A stretch of DNA of 60,091 nucleotides from Nostoc sp. JL34. Its GTDB lineage: Bacteria > Cyanobacteriota > Cyanobacteriia > Cyanobacteriales > Nostocaceae. The position numbers were made by a program, and so were the translations under genes. Positions 26,392 to 35,678 of this stretch are shown here, in pieces. Within the stretch, counting starts at the first letter, position 1. Each line of letters starts with the position of its first letter. The stretch is from NCBI RefSeq assembly GCF_017114945.1, contig NZ_JABXKQ010000023.1, positions 1 through 60,091 of the forward strand. The letters run 5' to 3'. The notes beneath the pieces were generated by a model, which was not told the DNA's origin, did not search any database, and worked only from the letters and a program-made list of their open reading frames with translations.

Positions 26392-28062
26392 ATGGCAAAT
26401 TTAACTGAATTTACATTATTTGCTCCTCGCAACAAAGGGGTTGCTTTAATTGGGTCTTTTTCGGATTGGAAAGAAATCCCAATGCTAAAAGGTGAAGATG
26501 GTTATTTTCGCACTCAAATAAAACTGGAAGATGGCGTTTATCAATATAAATTTCGCATTCAAACCAAAAGTCCAAACTTTGTACCTGATGAATGGATAGA
26601 TATCATTGATCCCAAAGCAACAGATGTTGATGAAACAGAAAAATATAGCATAGTCCGCATTCAAGATGGGCAACGCATTGTTGATACTTACGCTTGGCAA
26701 CATGATGAAATGCCGTTGCCTGATAACCGGGAATTAGTTATATATGAAATGCACGTTGCAGATTTTACTGATGATGAAGTTGACTCTGACAAACAAGGTA
26801 AATATTTAGGGATAATTGCTAAGTTAGATTATCTTTGTGAATTGGGAATTAATGCAATTGAATTAATGCCAGTTAATGAGTACCCTGGTGATTATAACTG
26901 GGGCTATAAAGTTCGCCACTTCTTTGCTACAGAATCTAGTTATGGTTCAACAGAAGATTTAAAGCGGTTGATTGACGAGTGTCATGGTAGAGGCATTCGC
27001 GTCTTTATGGATGGAATTTATAACCACACAGATGAAGAATGCCCTTTAATACTGATTGATCGAAATTACTGGTACTACGAACACAAGCATTATCCTGAAG
27101 ACCCAGATAATTACTGGGGGCCAGAGTTTAACTATGATTTTTACGACAAAAACTTAAATATTAAGCCTGCATGGGAATACATCGGCGATGTGGTCAAATT
27201 CTGGATTCAGGAGTATCACATTGATGGAATTCGCTTTGATGCAGTGCGGCAATTGGCTAACTTTGAATTTCTCAACTGGCTGACTAAGGAAGCAAAAAAC
27301 TATGCTGCACCCAAGCAATTTTACAACATTGCTGAACATATTCCCGATACAAACACTGTAGTCAAGCCAGATGGCCCATTAGATGCTTGTTGGCATGAGA
27401 GTTTTCGGTACTTTATAGTTCCATATATTTGTGGGAAATCATTTGAATTAGAACAACTCAAGCAGATTTTAGATCCCAAACAGCAGGGTTATGCGATCGC
27501 TACCAATGTGATCAATTATTTGGCAACCCACGATCGCGAACGTGTATTACGAGAATTAGGTAATTGTGGCATCTTTAACGCCTCCGCATTTGAACGAGCC
27601 AAGTTAGCAGCTGCTCTATTAATGACAGCGATGGGTGTACCGATGCTGTGGATGGGAGAAGAGTTTGGCGAATACCAGCAAAAAAGCCAAGATGTGACTA
27701 AGCCGCAGAAGATTAATTGGTCTTTGTTGTCAGGCGACCAGAATCATGATTTATTTGAGTATTATCAAAAACTTATTGCTCTACGCCAGCAAACTCCAGC
27801 TTTGCAAAGTGACAATATTAAGTTTTTCTACGAAAATGCAGATGAGAAAGTGCTGGCTTATACCCGTTGGGATGAGCAAAATTCTCATATTGTTGTCGTG
27901 GCAAATTTCTCCGATCAGAATCTAAATCAATATAAAATTTCAGACTTCCCAACTGCTGAGTCTTGGCGAGATTGGGGCGGTAATCGAGAAGTGGAATCTG
28001 GAGAGGATGGTTTAGTCACTGACTTGCCAAGCTATACAGCTAAGATATTTGTTTTGCAGTAG
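26392..28062 (+). CDS. GH13 alpha-amylase family enzyme with N-terminal CBM48-like domain
   Basis: About 556 residues. The first 100 residues form an early-set/CBM48-type domain (FTLFAPRNKGVALIGSFSDW). The catalytic barrel starts near VIYEMHVADF and carries the GH13 residues: nucleophile Asp283 in GIRFDAVRQ, acid/base Glu315 in NIAEHIPD and transition-state Asp381 in THDRER. MDGIYNHT is conserved region I. A beta-rich C-domain ends the protein. It acts on alpha-1,4 or alpha-1,6 glucans, as trehalohydrolase, branching or debranching types do; exact specificity is not evident. The ATG at 26392 is preferred to the GTG at 26386. Confidence 0.9.
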   Translation: MANLTEFTLFAPRNKGVALIGSFSDWKEIPMLKGEDGYFRTQIKLEDGVYQYKFRIQTKSPNFVPDEWIDIIDPKATDVDETEKYSIVRIQDGQRIVDTYAWQHDEMPLPDNRELVIYEMHVADFTDDEVDSDKQGKYLGIIAKLDYLCELGINAIELMPVNEYPGDYNWGYKVRHFFATESSYGSTEDLKRLIDECHGRGIRVFMDGIYNHTDEECPLILIDRNYWYYEHKHYPEDPDNYWGPEFNYDFYDKNLNIKPAWEYIGDVVKFWIQEYHIDGIRFDAVRQLANFEFLNWLTKEAKNYAAPKQFYNIAEHIPDTNTVVKPDGPLDACWHESFRYFIVPYICGKSFELEQLKQILDPKQQGYAIATNVINYLATHDRERVLRELGNCGIFNASAFERAKLAAALLMTAMGVPMLWMGEEFGEYQQKSQDVTKPQKINWSLLSGDQNHDLFEYYQKLIALRQQTPALQSDNIKFFYENADEKVLAYTRWDEQNSHIVVVANFSDQNLNQYKISDFPTAESWRDWGGNREVESGEDGLVTDLPSYTAKIFVLQ

Positions 28063-28081
28063 ACAAGAATTCAGATGCTTA

Positions 28082-28829
28082 CTACTCAGGTAAGACATTA
28101 ACTGAATGGTTACTCAAATTCTGTTCAAGATAGCGTGGATCGCTTCCTCTTAGGTGCAAAAGCAGTGCTGTAACTAATCCACTGATAGCTGCCACCAAGA
28201 AGGTAGTTTTATAGTCAATATTCTCCACTATCCATCCACCTAGTAGGGGAGCAAGGATGGTAGCAGGGGCGATAAGGGTATTACCAAGACCAATATAGGC
28301 TGGTCGTTGGCGCTCGTTCCCAAACTCTAAGGTCATTTACCGCAGCAATATTTTGCAGAGCCACCATACCTATTCCCGCTCCTATAAACACCAAGTAAAA
28401 CCAGTTTGCATTTGGTGCCAGCCAAGCTAAAACCGAACTGAACGTACAGGCGACACAACCAGTTTGCAAGACCAACTTGTAACCTGTGCGATCGCCTACC
28501 CAACCCAAAACCAATCCAGCAATAGTTTGTGTGACCATCAGTAGACTAGTAATTAACCCAACAGATGCTTCTTCCATTCCATATTGGTGTACGGCATAGA
28601 GTGTATAGAAGGGAAGTGGCATCAGCGCTAACTGTGACAGCATACGTGCGCTCACAAAGTAACGGAAATTCCCATCGCACCGGAGAATCACACTCAGATT
28701 GTCCCAAAATTCACGTTTAGTTTCAATGGCAGATAATGGGGTGCTTATCCCAAAACCAAAAAATCCACTTTCAATAATATTGACAGTAAAGTTATGGCGA
28801 AGGTCTTTTTGAATTTCCGAATTGAGCAT
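28082..28829 (-). pseudogene. Decayed MFS transporter gene
   Basis: Two frames are needed. The first (28829 to 28281) begins like an MFS N-terminus (LRHNFTVNIIESGFFGFGI) but then jumps straight to a sequence typical of the middle of the protein (KREFWDNLSVIL, RYFVSARMLSQLALM, MEEASVGLITSLLM), so roughly the first half of the membrane helices is missing. After AAV near 28337 a frameshift moves the continuation (TLEFGNERQRPAYIGLGN to the end) into another frame. With both lesions the gene should be dead. It converges on the amylase-like gene, 20 bases away. Confidence 0.8.
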
Positions 28830-29130
28830 TTTTAAAGATATTGCAAGTTTGGTGATTTATTCCTCTATTGGGAAAACTCAGGCTGCATTTAAAACAGGTT
28901 TACCTTCTTTTTTTAGGTACTTAGTAAGTAGTAAGTACCCACAAAAACCTGAGTTCCATAAATTTTTCCCAAATGCTGTACTGAAATCACTATCGGAGAA
29001 TTTTTTTGTAAAATATTCCAATTTCTCCGTCTGCAATGTTTTTGGCAATTCCGGCTCCATCAACAAAGCCCAAATACTGTAAACTCTGATTGTGCGTTGG
29101 TAGCCGATGGATACACTGTTATAGACAACT
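28830..29130. other. Intergenic region, no supported gene
   Basis: About 300 bases upstream of the kinase-WD40 gene. ORFs exist on both strands but neither has a ribosome site or recognised family. The tandem words AGTAAGTAGTAAGTACC occur near 28923. Confidence 0.4.
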
Positions 29131-31128
29131 ATGAGCTACTGTCTAAATCCTGCTTGCAACAAGCCCCTCAATCCCGATGGCACACAATTGTGCTTTAGTT
29201 GTGGGACAAAACTGATATCGCTGCTGCGAAATCGCTATCGAATTATTCGTCCGTTAGGAGGTGGGGGATTTGGCAGAACTTTTTTGGCAGAGGATGGAGA
29301 CAAGCTCAACGAAGTTTGTGTTGTCAAGCAGTTAGCACCTCAAGCCCGTGGAACTAACGCCTTGAATAAGGCGACTGAACTGTTTCAACAAGAAGCGTAC
29401 CGTCTGCAACAGCTAGGAGAGCATCCTCAAATTCCCACTTTGTATGCCTATTTTAGGGAGGATGACTATCTGTATCTGGTACAGCAGTTCATCCAGGGAC
29501 AAACTTTAGGGCAGGAATTGAAACAGCAGGGAACTTTCAGCGAAGATAAAATCTGGGAAATTTTGCGGGAATTATTACCTGTGCTGAAATTTATCTACGA
29601 GCATCAGGTAATTCACCGCGATATCAAGCCAGAAAATATTATCCGTCGCTCCCAGCCAAATACTAATTCCCTTTACTCAACAAGACTTGGGGCAAATCTG
29701 GTATTGATTGATTTTGGTGTAGCCAAGCAGTTAACAACCATAGAGATAGAACAAACAGGAACGAGCATTGGTTCCTATGGCTATGCACCTATAGAACAGA
29801 TGAAGTTAGGCTTGGCATATCCAGCTAGCGATTTATTTAGTCTAGGCGCGACTTGCTTTTATCTATTGACGGCAATTCCCCCATATCATCTGTATATGGA
29901 GTCTGGCTATGGTTGGGTAGCGCACTGGCGGAAACACTTGAAATCTCCCATATCTGCAAAACTAGAGCAAGTGTTAGACAAGCTGTTGCAAAAAGATATT
30001 GAGCATCGCTACCAGTCAGCAGATGAAGTTTTTCAAGATGTGCAGCCTCAGCCACCACTAACACCAATTCCACGTCAGCTAGCTATTAAGCCTTTGCTGT
30101 CAAGGATTGGTCTAAAATCAACAGTTTTGCCCGAAACTGTAATTCAACCAAAAATCCTGCTGCCAAATAAACTTTTAGTGTGTGGTGCTGGTGCTATCTT
30201 GCTTTTAGGATTAGGAGGATATTTGTATTGGCGGCAAAGTTTGCCTCTAACTGGACATTCAGGCGAAGTTAATTCTCTTGCCTTTAGACCAATTCTCCGC
30301 AATTTCTCCCAAGCGAGAATATTAGCTAGTGGCAGTGATGACAAAACTATCAAAATTTGGAATTTAAACGCTCGACTGCAAACCGCCACTCTTCAGGGTC
30401 ATTCAGATTGGGTTTATGCAATAGCTATTAGTCCCGATGGTCAAACCCTTGTTAGTGGTAGTAAAGACAAAACTATCAAAGTCTGGAATTTGAACACAGG
30501 CAAGGAAATACGCACTCTCTTGGGTCATTCCAGTTATGTGAATTCTGTTGCCATTAGTCCCGATGGTCAAACCCTTGTCAGTGGTAGTTATGACAAAACT
30601 ATCAAAATCTGGAATTTAAACACAGGCAAGGAAATACGCACTCTCTTGGGTCACGAAGGAGAGATTTTGTCTGTTGCTATCAGCCCAGATGGTCAAACTC
30701 TTGTTAGTGGCAGTACAGATAACACTATCAAAATCTGGAATTTGAACACAGGCAAGGAAATACGCACTCTCTTAGGTCATTCAAGTGATGTGAATGCCGT
30801 TGCCATTAGCCCAAACGGCCATCTGATGGTCAGTGCCAGTGATGACAAAACCGTTAAACTATGGAACCTGAACACAGGCAAAAAACTACGCACTTTTGTG
30901 GGACATTCTGCCGATGTTAATGCTCTGGCCTTCAGCCCAAATGGTGAAAATATCGTTACTGGTAGTGATGACACAACTGTAAAAGTTTGGAATTTGTATA
31001 CAGGACAGGTAATACACACCTTTGAAGGGCATACTGCTGAGGTTTATGCTGTTGCTTTTAGTCCAGATGGAAAAACGTTGGTTAGTGCTGGTAAAGACAA
31101 GACTATCAAGATTTGGCAAGTACCGTAG
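29131..31128 (+). CDS. Ser/Thr protein kinase with C-terminal WD40 propeller
   Basis: 665 residues. The N-terminus is a four-cysteine zinc ribbon (C4, C9, C21, C24). A kinase domain follows with glycine loop PLGGGGFGRTF, VVKQL, catalytic HRDIKPENI and LIDFGVAKQL. One transmembrane segment lies around 348-367 (VCGAGAILLLGLGGYLYW). After it are seven WD40 repeats of the GHS..VN.VAISPDGQ..VSGS.D.TIKIWNL type, enough for one seven-bladed propeller, presumably outside the cytoplasm. This is a common cyanobacterial kinase design. Repeat DNA is near-identical in places (30400-30780). The start ATG encodes MSYCLNPAC. Confidence 0.93.
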   Translation: MSYCLNPACNKPLNPDGTQLCFSCGTKLISLLRNRYRIIRPLGGGGFGRTFLAEDGDKLNEVCVVKQLAPQARGTNALNKATELFQQEAYRLQQLGEHPQIPTLYAYFREDDYLYLVQQFIQGQTLGQELKQQGTFSEDKIWEILRELLPVLKFIYEHQVIHRDIKPENIIRRSQPNTNSLYSTRLGANLVLIDFGVAKQLTTIEIEQTGTSIGSYGYAPIEQMKLGLAYPASDLFSLGATCFYLLTAIPPYHLYMESGYGWVAHWRKHLKSPISAKLEQVLDKLLQKDIEHRYQSADEVFQDVQPQPPLTPIPRQLAIKPLLSRIGLKSTVLPETVIQPKILLPNKLLVCGAGAILLLGLGGYLYWRQSLPLTGHSGEVNSLAFRPILRNFSQARILASGSDDKTIKIWNLNARLQTATLQGHSDWVYAIAISPDGQTLVSGSKDKTIKVWNLNTGKEIRTLLGHSSYVNSVAISPDGQTLVSGSYDKTIKIWNLNTGKEIRTLLGHEGEILSVAISPDGQTLVSGSTDNTIKIWNLNTGKEIRTLLGHSSDVNAVAISPNGHLMVSASDDKTVKLWNLNTGKKLRTFVGHSADVNALAFSPNGENIVTGSDDTTVKVWNLYTGQVIHTFEGHTAEVYAVAFSPDGKTLVSAGKDKTIKIWQVP

Positions 31129-31402
31129 CAATTTTTGCCAATCATTTATGCAAGGGTAACTGTACCGTATAACAGCGTTACGAATTAGTAGCTACTTTAC
31201 CTGTATACAGTTGTAGACACAAGGAATTCCACGAAATCCTAATTATGTGTAACTACTAACTATATATATTGATGTCACATTGGGCTAAATTGAGGCGATC
31301 GCCTGCCATTTTTTGGCAATAGCATACCATGAACCCTTTCCTCCGTTACGATTAAAATCCCCACCTGAATTTCTCACAATTCCCGCGATTGTACTCCTGA
31401 CC

Positions 31403-32668
31403 TTAATTATTCTGACGCTTGGGTTCTTCTTTTAAAGGGATAAAAAAGAGAGCAATCATCCCAGGAATGGTCAGCAAACAAATCAAGATAAAAAATAATG
31501 GATAGCCAAATGCGTTTTGCAAATAACCGCTAATTAAACCTGGTATCATCATGCCTAAAGCCATGATGCCAGTGGATATGGCAAAATGAGAAGTTTTATA
31601 TTCGCCTTGGCAAATATACATTAAATAGACACTAAAGGCGGTAAACCCAAAACCATACCCAAATTGCTCCAAGGAAACCAAGGGATACACTAATGTTAAT
31701 GAAGGTTTACTGTAAGCCATATACACATAAAATATGTCAGGTAAGTTCAAAGCTAAAGCCATAGGAAACAGACACTTTTTTAATCCATATTTGGAAATTA
31801 GCAACCCTCCTAATATCCCTCCACAAATTAGTGAAATCACCCCAAATGTTCCGTAGACTAATCCGACATCTGATGTAGATAGCCCTAAACCTCCTACTTC
31901 TGGTTTGTCTAATAAAAATAAAGAAGCTATCTTGACAAGCATTGCTTCACCAAGTCTGTAAAGCAAGATAAATGCTAAAATATTTATAATTTTATCCTGA
32001 GCAAAATATGAGCTAATAATTGACCAAAAAGGGATATTTTTTCTAGCTTCTATTTGCCGTTGATTCTCTGATTCAGGTAAGGGTAAAATTAAGCGATGTG
32101 AAATAAACAGGATTGCTAAAATTAAAGCTGAGAAGCCAATAGCTATAGTCCAGCTTAAAGGAATGTCGTTGAGAGATATTTCAAGCTGTCCTGCTAAAAC
32201 TACTAATATTCCAGAGCCAAAAATGACAGCCATTCTATAAAACAGTGAGCGAATACCAACAAAGAAGGCTTGTTGTTCTGGAGATAAAGCCAGCAGATAG
32301 AAGCCATCTGTAGCAATATCATAAGTTGCAGAAATAAATGCTCCTATTGTTAATGTTGCGAGGGAGATGAAAAAGAAATTTGGCAGTTGTAAGGAGAAGG
32401 CTATCAAACCTAAACAACCAAACATAGCAAATTGGGTATAAAGTATCCATTTACGTTTGGTAGAGTAAATATCGACAATTGGGCCCCAAAACATTTTGAT
32501 AACCCAAGGTAGATAGAGAAAACTTGTCCACAAAGCAATTTGAGCATTATCTATTCCCAGTTTTTTGTAAAAGATTACAGAAACTGTGTTGATGATGACG
32601 TAAGGGATGCCGGAGGCAAAATATAAGGTGGGGATGAAAGTCCAAGGAGAGTTTGTTTGATTTTTCAT
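31403..32668 (-). CDS. MFS permease (AmpG/PAT-like)
   Basis: 421 residues with about twelve hydrophobic segments. The first block TLYFASGIPYVIINTVSVIF, then WTSFLYLPWVIKMFWGPIVD and GAFISATYDIATDGFYLLAL, is typical of the AmpG-like branch of the major facilitator superfamily, which includes muropeptide permeases. The substrate is not evident. It ends in a cytoplasmic KEEPKRQNN tail. ATG start at 32668. It is intact, unlike the MFS remnant at 28082. Confidence 0.82.
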   Translation of the reverse strand: MKNQTNSPWTFIPTLYFASGIPYVIINTVSVIFYKKLGIDNAQIALWTSFLYLPWVIKMFWGPIVDIYSTKRKWILYTQFAMFGCLGLIAFSLQLPNFFFISLATLTIGAFISATYDIATDGFYLLALSPEQQAFFVGIRSLFYRMAVIFGSGILVVLAGQLEISLNDIPLSWTIAIGFSALILAILFISHRLILPLPESENQRQIEARKNIPFWSIISSYFAQDKIINILAFILLYRLGEAMLVKIASLFLLDKPEVGGLGLSTSDVGLVYGTFGVISLICGGILGGLLISKYGLKKCLFPMALALNLPDIFYVYMAYSKPSLTLVYPLVSLEQFGYGFGFTAFSVYLMYICQGEYKTSHFAISTGIMALGMMIPGLISGYLQNAFGYPLFFILICLLTIPGMIALFFIPLKEEPKRQNN

Positions 32669-32968
32669 GGATTTGGTTCCAGACTCTGGCTTTTTGCCAT
32701 CAGTAAAACCTTGTTACGATGCTTTCCCACTTTCCATACTGTTCCAGCATGTCTAGTCTCAGTATCCAGAGGATGCCATTAAGAAGGATGCAGTGGTCAT
32801 CTTTAAGACCTACCTATTCGTAGTTTTTGTGGTGTAACCTGCTTCCACTGTTCGCACCCTTTTTTAAGATATAAATGGTTTGAAAACACGCCCAAGCCTC
32901 GGAATTGATTCCGAGGCGGGATGACAAAGAAGTGGAAGATTTAAAAGATGTTGGTAATGATAAAAATG
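32669..32968. other. Intergenic region with perfect hairpin
   Basis: About 300 bases. It holds the hisA terminator-like palindrome at 32896-32917 and the promoter region of the MFS gene. The rest (32700-32880) shows no gene that I can support. Confidence 0.4.
32896..32917. terminator. Perfect 10-bp hairpin downstream of hisA
   Basis: GCCTCGGAAT / ATTCCGAGGC with two bases between. On the minus strand it lies about 50 bases after the hisA stop, followed by GTGTTTTC. Probably a terminator, possibly a dispersed palindrome. Confidence 0.55.
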
Positions 32969-33742
32969 TCAAGCAAAGGTAGAAAAACCGAGATTCGGGG
33001 GAATATCCTGAATCCGCCCAGGCCCGATCGCTCGTAATGCTTCTTTGAGTAAAATATCCCCAGTATACAAGGCACGTCCGACAATCACACCAGTCACACC
33101 TTGAGGTTCTAACGCCAACAAACTCAATAAATCGGTGACAGAACTTACCCCGCCAGAAGCAATTATCGGGATGGAAATTGCTGCTGCAAGTTCTCGCAAA
33201 GCTTCTAAATTGGGGCCTGTAAGCGTACCATCCCGGTGGATATCTGTGTAAATTATGGCGGCTGCGCCCAATTCTTGCATTTGTACAGCCAGTTGAGTTG
33301 CTAAAACTTCTGAGGTTTCTAACCAGCCACGAGTTGCTACTTTGCCATTACGAGCATCAATACCGATAATAATCTGTTCAGGAAATTCTTGGCAGAGTTC
33401 TTGAACTAACTGGGGTTGTTCTACGGCAATAGTGCCGAGAATCGCCCACTGTATACCCAGATTGAATACTTGTTGCACGCTGGTGCGATCGCGCAATCCT
33501 CCACCAATTTCAATGGGTACTGACACCGCTTGAGCGATCGCTTCAATTGCCCCCAAGTTTACTACTTTACCTGCTTTAGCACCGTCTAAATCAACTATAT
33601 GCAATCTAGTAGCACCTTGATCTACCCACTGTTTGGCAACATCAGCAGGATTTTCGCTAAAAACTTGTGAGCGATCGTAGTCTCCTTGATACAGTCGCAC
33701 ACAGCGACCTTCTAGTAAATCAATTGCTGGAATTACGTCCAT
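32969..33742 (-). CDS. hisA: Phosphoribosylformimino-5-aminoimidazole carboxamide ribotide isomerase
   Basis: 257 residues, normal for HisA. It catalyses the Amadori isomerisation of ProFAR to PRFAR, step four of histidine biosynthesis, in the cytosol. The N-terminal [20 protein letters not shown] carries catalytic Asp8. [10 protein letters not shown] and [14 protein letters not shown] (the second catalytic Asp, family position near 130) and IIASGGVSS phosphate-binding loops are all present. ATG start at 33742. No other his gene is near, usual for cyanobacteria where his genes are scattered. Confidence 0.97.
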   Translation of the reverse strand: MDVIPAIDLLEGRCVRLYQGDYDRSQVFSENPADVAKQWVDQGATRLHIVDLDGAKAGKVVNLGAIEAIAQAVSVPIEIGGGLRDRTSVQQVFNLGIQWAILGTIAVEQPQLVQELCQEFPEQIIIGIDARNGKVATRGWLETSEVLATQLAVQMQELGAAAIIYTDIHRDGTLTGPNLEALRELAAAISIPIIASGGVSSVTDLLSLLALEPQGVTGVIVGRALYTGDILLKEALRAIGPGRIQDIPPNLGFSTFA

Positions 33743-33789
33743 TTACCTTTTCCTCATTGCAATCAAAACGCTAGCTATAGCTGAATTTA

Positions 33790-34089
33790 CTATTCTTCAT
33801 TTTTCATTTTTAATTGCCTTACAGCTTGCCCAAAACCTAGCACAAGCAAGATGTTAGAAAGCGTCAAAAATAGTTCTGCGCCACCGTGTAACCAATCTAC
33901 ATTAGCTAAAGACTCACCATAATGCAGTTGAGCGTAAATTCCGGCTGGGATGGTGATCGCAACAAAGACAAGAGTGCCGTAAAATCCATACAGCGCCAAA
34001 CGCGGCATTTGCGGACTGCGGCTGATAAACCACAAGAAACCCAAATAGGGAAACAGGGAAAGTGCAAACAGGGTTTCTTTAGAAATCAT
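33790..34089 (-). CDS. DUF3593 membrane protein
   Basis: 99 residues with three hydrophobic segments: ETLFALSLFPYLGFLWFISR, LYGFYGTLVFVAITIPAGIY and AELFLTLSNILLVLGFGQAV. The sequence matches the DUF3593 family of oxygenic phototrophs. Function unknown. Its start overlaps the stop of the DUF2499 gene by four bases, so the two are co-translated. Confidence 0.9.
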   Translation of the reverse strand: MISKETLFALSLFPYLGFLWFISRSPQMPRLALYGFYGTLVFVAITIPAGIYAQLHYGESLANVDWLHGGAELFLTLSNILLVLGFGQAVRQLKMKNEE

Positions 34090-34421
34090 TGCTCTGATTT
34101 GATAGGTTTTGGTTCAACAGTGTTGACAGATTTGGTAGAACGCCAAATCAAAAACGCCGCTGCCCAAAGCGTAAAATTACCAACTAAAGTCATGGTAGCT
34201 TGAAGCGTTACCATCCATTCTAGAGATTGGGCGTTGTCGAAATAATGCCAGGTACAGGCACACATGGCGCTGACTAAAGCTGGTAACATGGCAAGGGATA
34301 ATCCCCACCAATTATGGTTATTAGTGAGTTCGCCGTAAGTCCAGATTAACCAAATGGCGGCAATCCACTCAATAACGCTAGAAACATGAATAATCCAGGT
34401 GGGAATCGAAAGGACGTGCAT
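34086..34421 (-). CDS. DUF2499 membrane protein
   Basis: 111 residues from the ATG at 34421; the longer reading frame to 34475 runs into heptamer repeat DNA and is unlikely. MHVLSIPTWIIHVSSVIEW, WWGLSLAMLPALVSAMCACTWHYF and TLQATMTLVGNFTLWAAAFLIW are the conserved parts of DUF2499, a small thylakoid/plastid-lineage membrane family of unknown function. It forms an operon with the DUF3593 gene (ATGA overlap). Confidence 0.9.
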   Translation of the reverse strand: MHVLSIPTWIIHVSSVIEWIAAIWLIWTYGELTNNHNWWGLSLAMLPALVSAMCACTWHYFDNAQSLEWMVTLQATMTLVGNFTLWAAAFLIWRSTKSVNTVEPKPIKSEQ

Positions 34422-34426
34422 AAGAA

Positions 34427-34454
34427 AGTTAAGAGTTAGGAGTTGGGAGTTGTT
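34427..34454. repeat. Heptanucleotide tandem repeat
   Basis: Four 7-nt units: AGTTAAG, AGTTAGG, AGTTGGG, AGTTGTT. It is just upstream of the DUF2499 start, so it lies in that gene's leader. Heptamer repeats (STRR) are typical of heterocystous cyanobacteria. Confidence 0.6.
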
Positions 34455-34562
34455 TCTATCTTCCTCTGTTACCAACTTTGAAAATAGAGCTTGTGAATGA
34501 GTTTACTATCTGTATCAACGACAGATGTTCTGTATAAAAAAATTGTTAATCTCAAATCTAAA

Positions 34563-35609
34563 ATGGTCAAAATGCGGGCATTATTGTCTGGGTATTACGG
34601 TAAAGGTAATGGTGGTGACGAAGCTTTGTTGGCAACGCTTTTGCAAATGTTACCATCTCACGTAACGCCTGTGGTGCTTTCTGGTAATCCAGAGGAAACG
34701 CGCGATCGCTACAATGTAGAAACTTGCGATCGCATGGCTCCCTTAGCTGTACTACAAGCTTTACGCTCAAGTGATGCCTTGATTTGGGGCGGTGGGAGTC
34801 TGATTCAAGATGTTACCAGTACTATCAGCCCATTTTATTATGGCGGGCTGATGGCATTAGCGCAGAAAATGGGTTTGAAAACTGTTGCTTGGGCGCAGGG
34901 TATTGGGCCGTTAGTGCGTCCACAAACTCGTTGGCTGGCAAAGCAAACCTTTGGTAATTGTACCAAGATTAGTGTCCGCGATCGCGCCAGTGCGGCTTTA
35001 TTATCTGATTGGCAAATTCCTTGTATTATAGCTCCTGACCCGGTTTGGGCGTTGGAATCTCAACCAGTCCCAGGACTTTGGGATTTACCTGCGCCGAGAG
35101 TTGCGGTAACGTTGCGATCGCATCCCCAACTTACTCAAACACGTCTGGCAAATTTAACTCGTGCTTTGGTAGATTTTCAAAAAGCTACGCAGGCTTTCAT
35201 TTTATTACTGCCGTTTCAAAAAAGTGAAGATTTAAGTATTGCCGAAGCCATTCAACCACATCTTAAAGATGTCAGCAAGATTTTGTGTCTGGAAGATCCG
35301 CAACTATTAAAAGGTGTGTTTCGCGGCGTGGAAATGGCAATTGGGATGCGTCTGCACAGTTTAATTATGGCTGCGGCTGTTGGTTGTCGCTGCTTTGCTC
35401 TTAGTTATGATCCTAAAGTAAATCGTCTCATGGAAGACTTGGAAATGCCTGGATGGGATTTAGCTAGTTTACCAGATGATCCCAACTTGATTAGTCTGAC
35501 TTGGATGGAGCATTATGCTAATGGTGAACCTCTGCCGCCAGAGCAAATTCAGTCTTTAGTGGATAGAGCATTGATGCACCGTGAATTGTTAAGTGAAACG
35601 TTAATTTAA
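34563..35609 (+). CDS. csaB: Polysaccharide pyruvyl transferase CsaB
   Basis: About 348 residues. It transfers pyruvate from PEP to a cell-wall polysaccharide, making ketals that anchor SLH-domain proteins. RALLSGYYGKGNGGDEALLATL is the start of the family; GGGSLIQD, TVAWAQGIGPL, VSVRDR-like ISVRDRASAALL, DPVWAL and GMRLHSLIMAAA with the catalytic-type Arg and His follow. ATGs at 34497, 34563 and 34572 are all in frame; homologues usually begin at the last ones, so 34563 is used. Cyanobacterial outer-membrane SLH-porins fit this role. Confidence 0.9.
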   Translation: MVKMRALLSGYYGKGNGGDEALLATLLQMLPSHVTPVVLSGNPEETRDRYNVETCDRMAPLAVLQALRSSDALIWGGGSLIQDVTSTISPFYYGGLMALAQKMGLKTVAWAQGIGPLVRPQTRWLAKQTFGNCTKISVRDRASAALLSDWQIPCIIAPDPVWALESQPVPGLWDLPAPRVAVTLRSHPQLTQTRLANLTRALVDFQKATQAFILLLPFQKSEDLSIAEAIQPHLKDVSKILCLEDPQLLKGVFRGVEMAIGMRLHSLIMAAAVGCRCFALSYDPKVNRLMEDLEMPGWDLASLPDDPNLISLTWMEHYANGEPLPPEQIQSLVDRALMHRELLSETLI

Positions 35610-35678
35610 GCAAGAATTGAAAATAGTAAAACAATTAACAGCATCAAGCACTTCAATAGATTAAAAGTCTTGGTTAAG

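Noticed and set aside
28822..29082. 86-codon plus ORF and a 62-codon antisense ORF in the same place
   Set aside because: They mirror each other, have no ribosome site or family, and the first overlaps the start of the MFS pseudogene.
34422..34475. Longer N-terminus for the DUF2499 protein
   Set aside because: The extra codons come from a heptamer repeat and the ATG at 34421 matches the family start.
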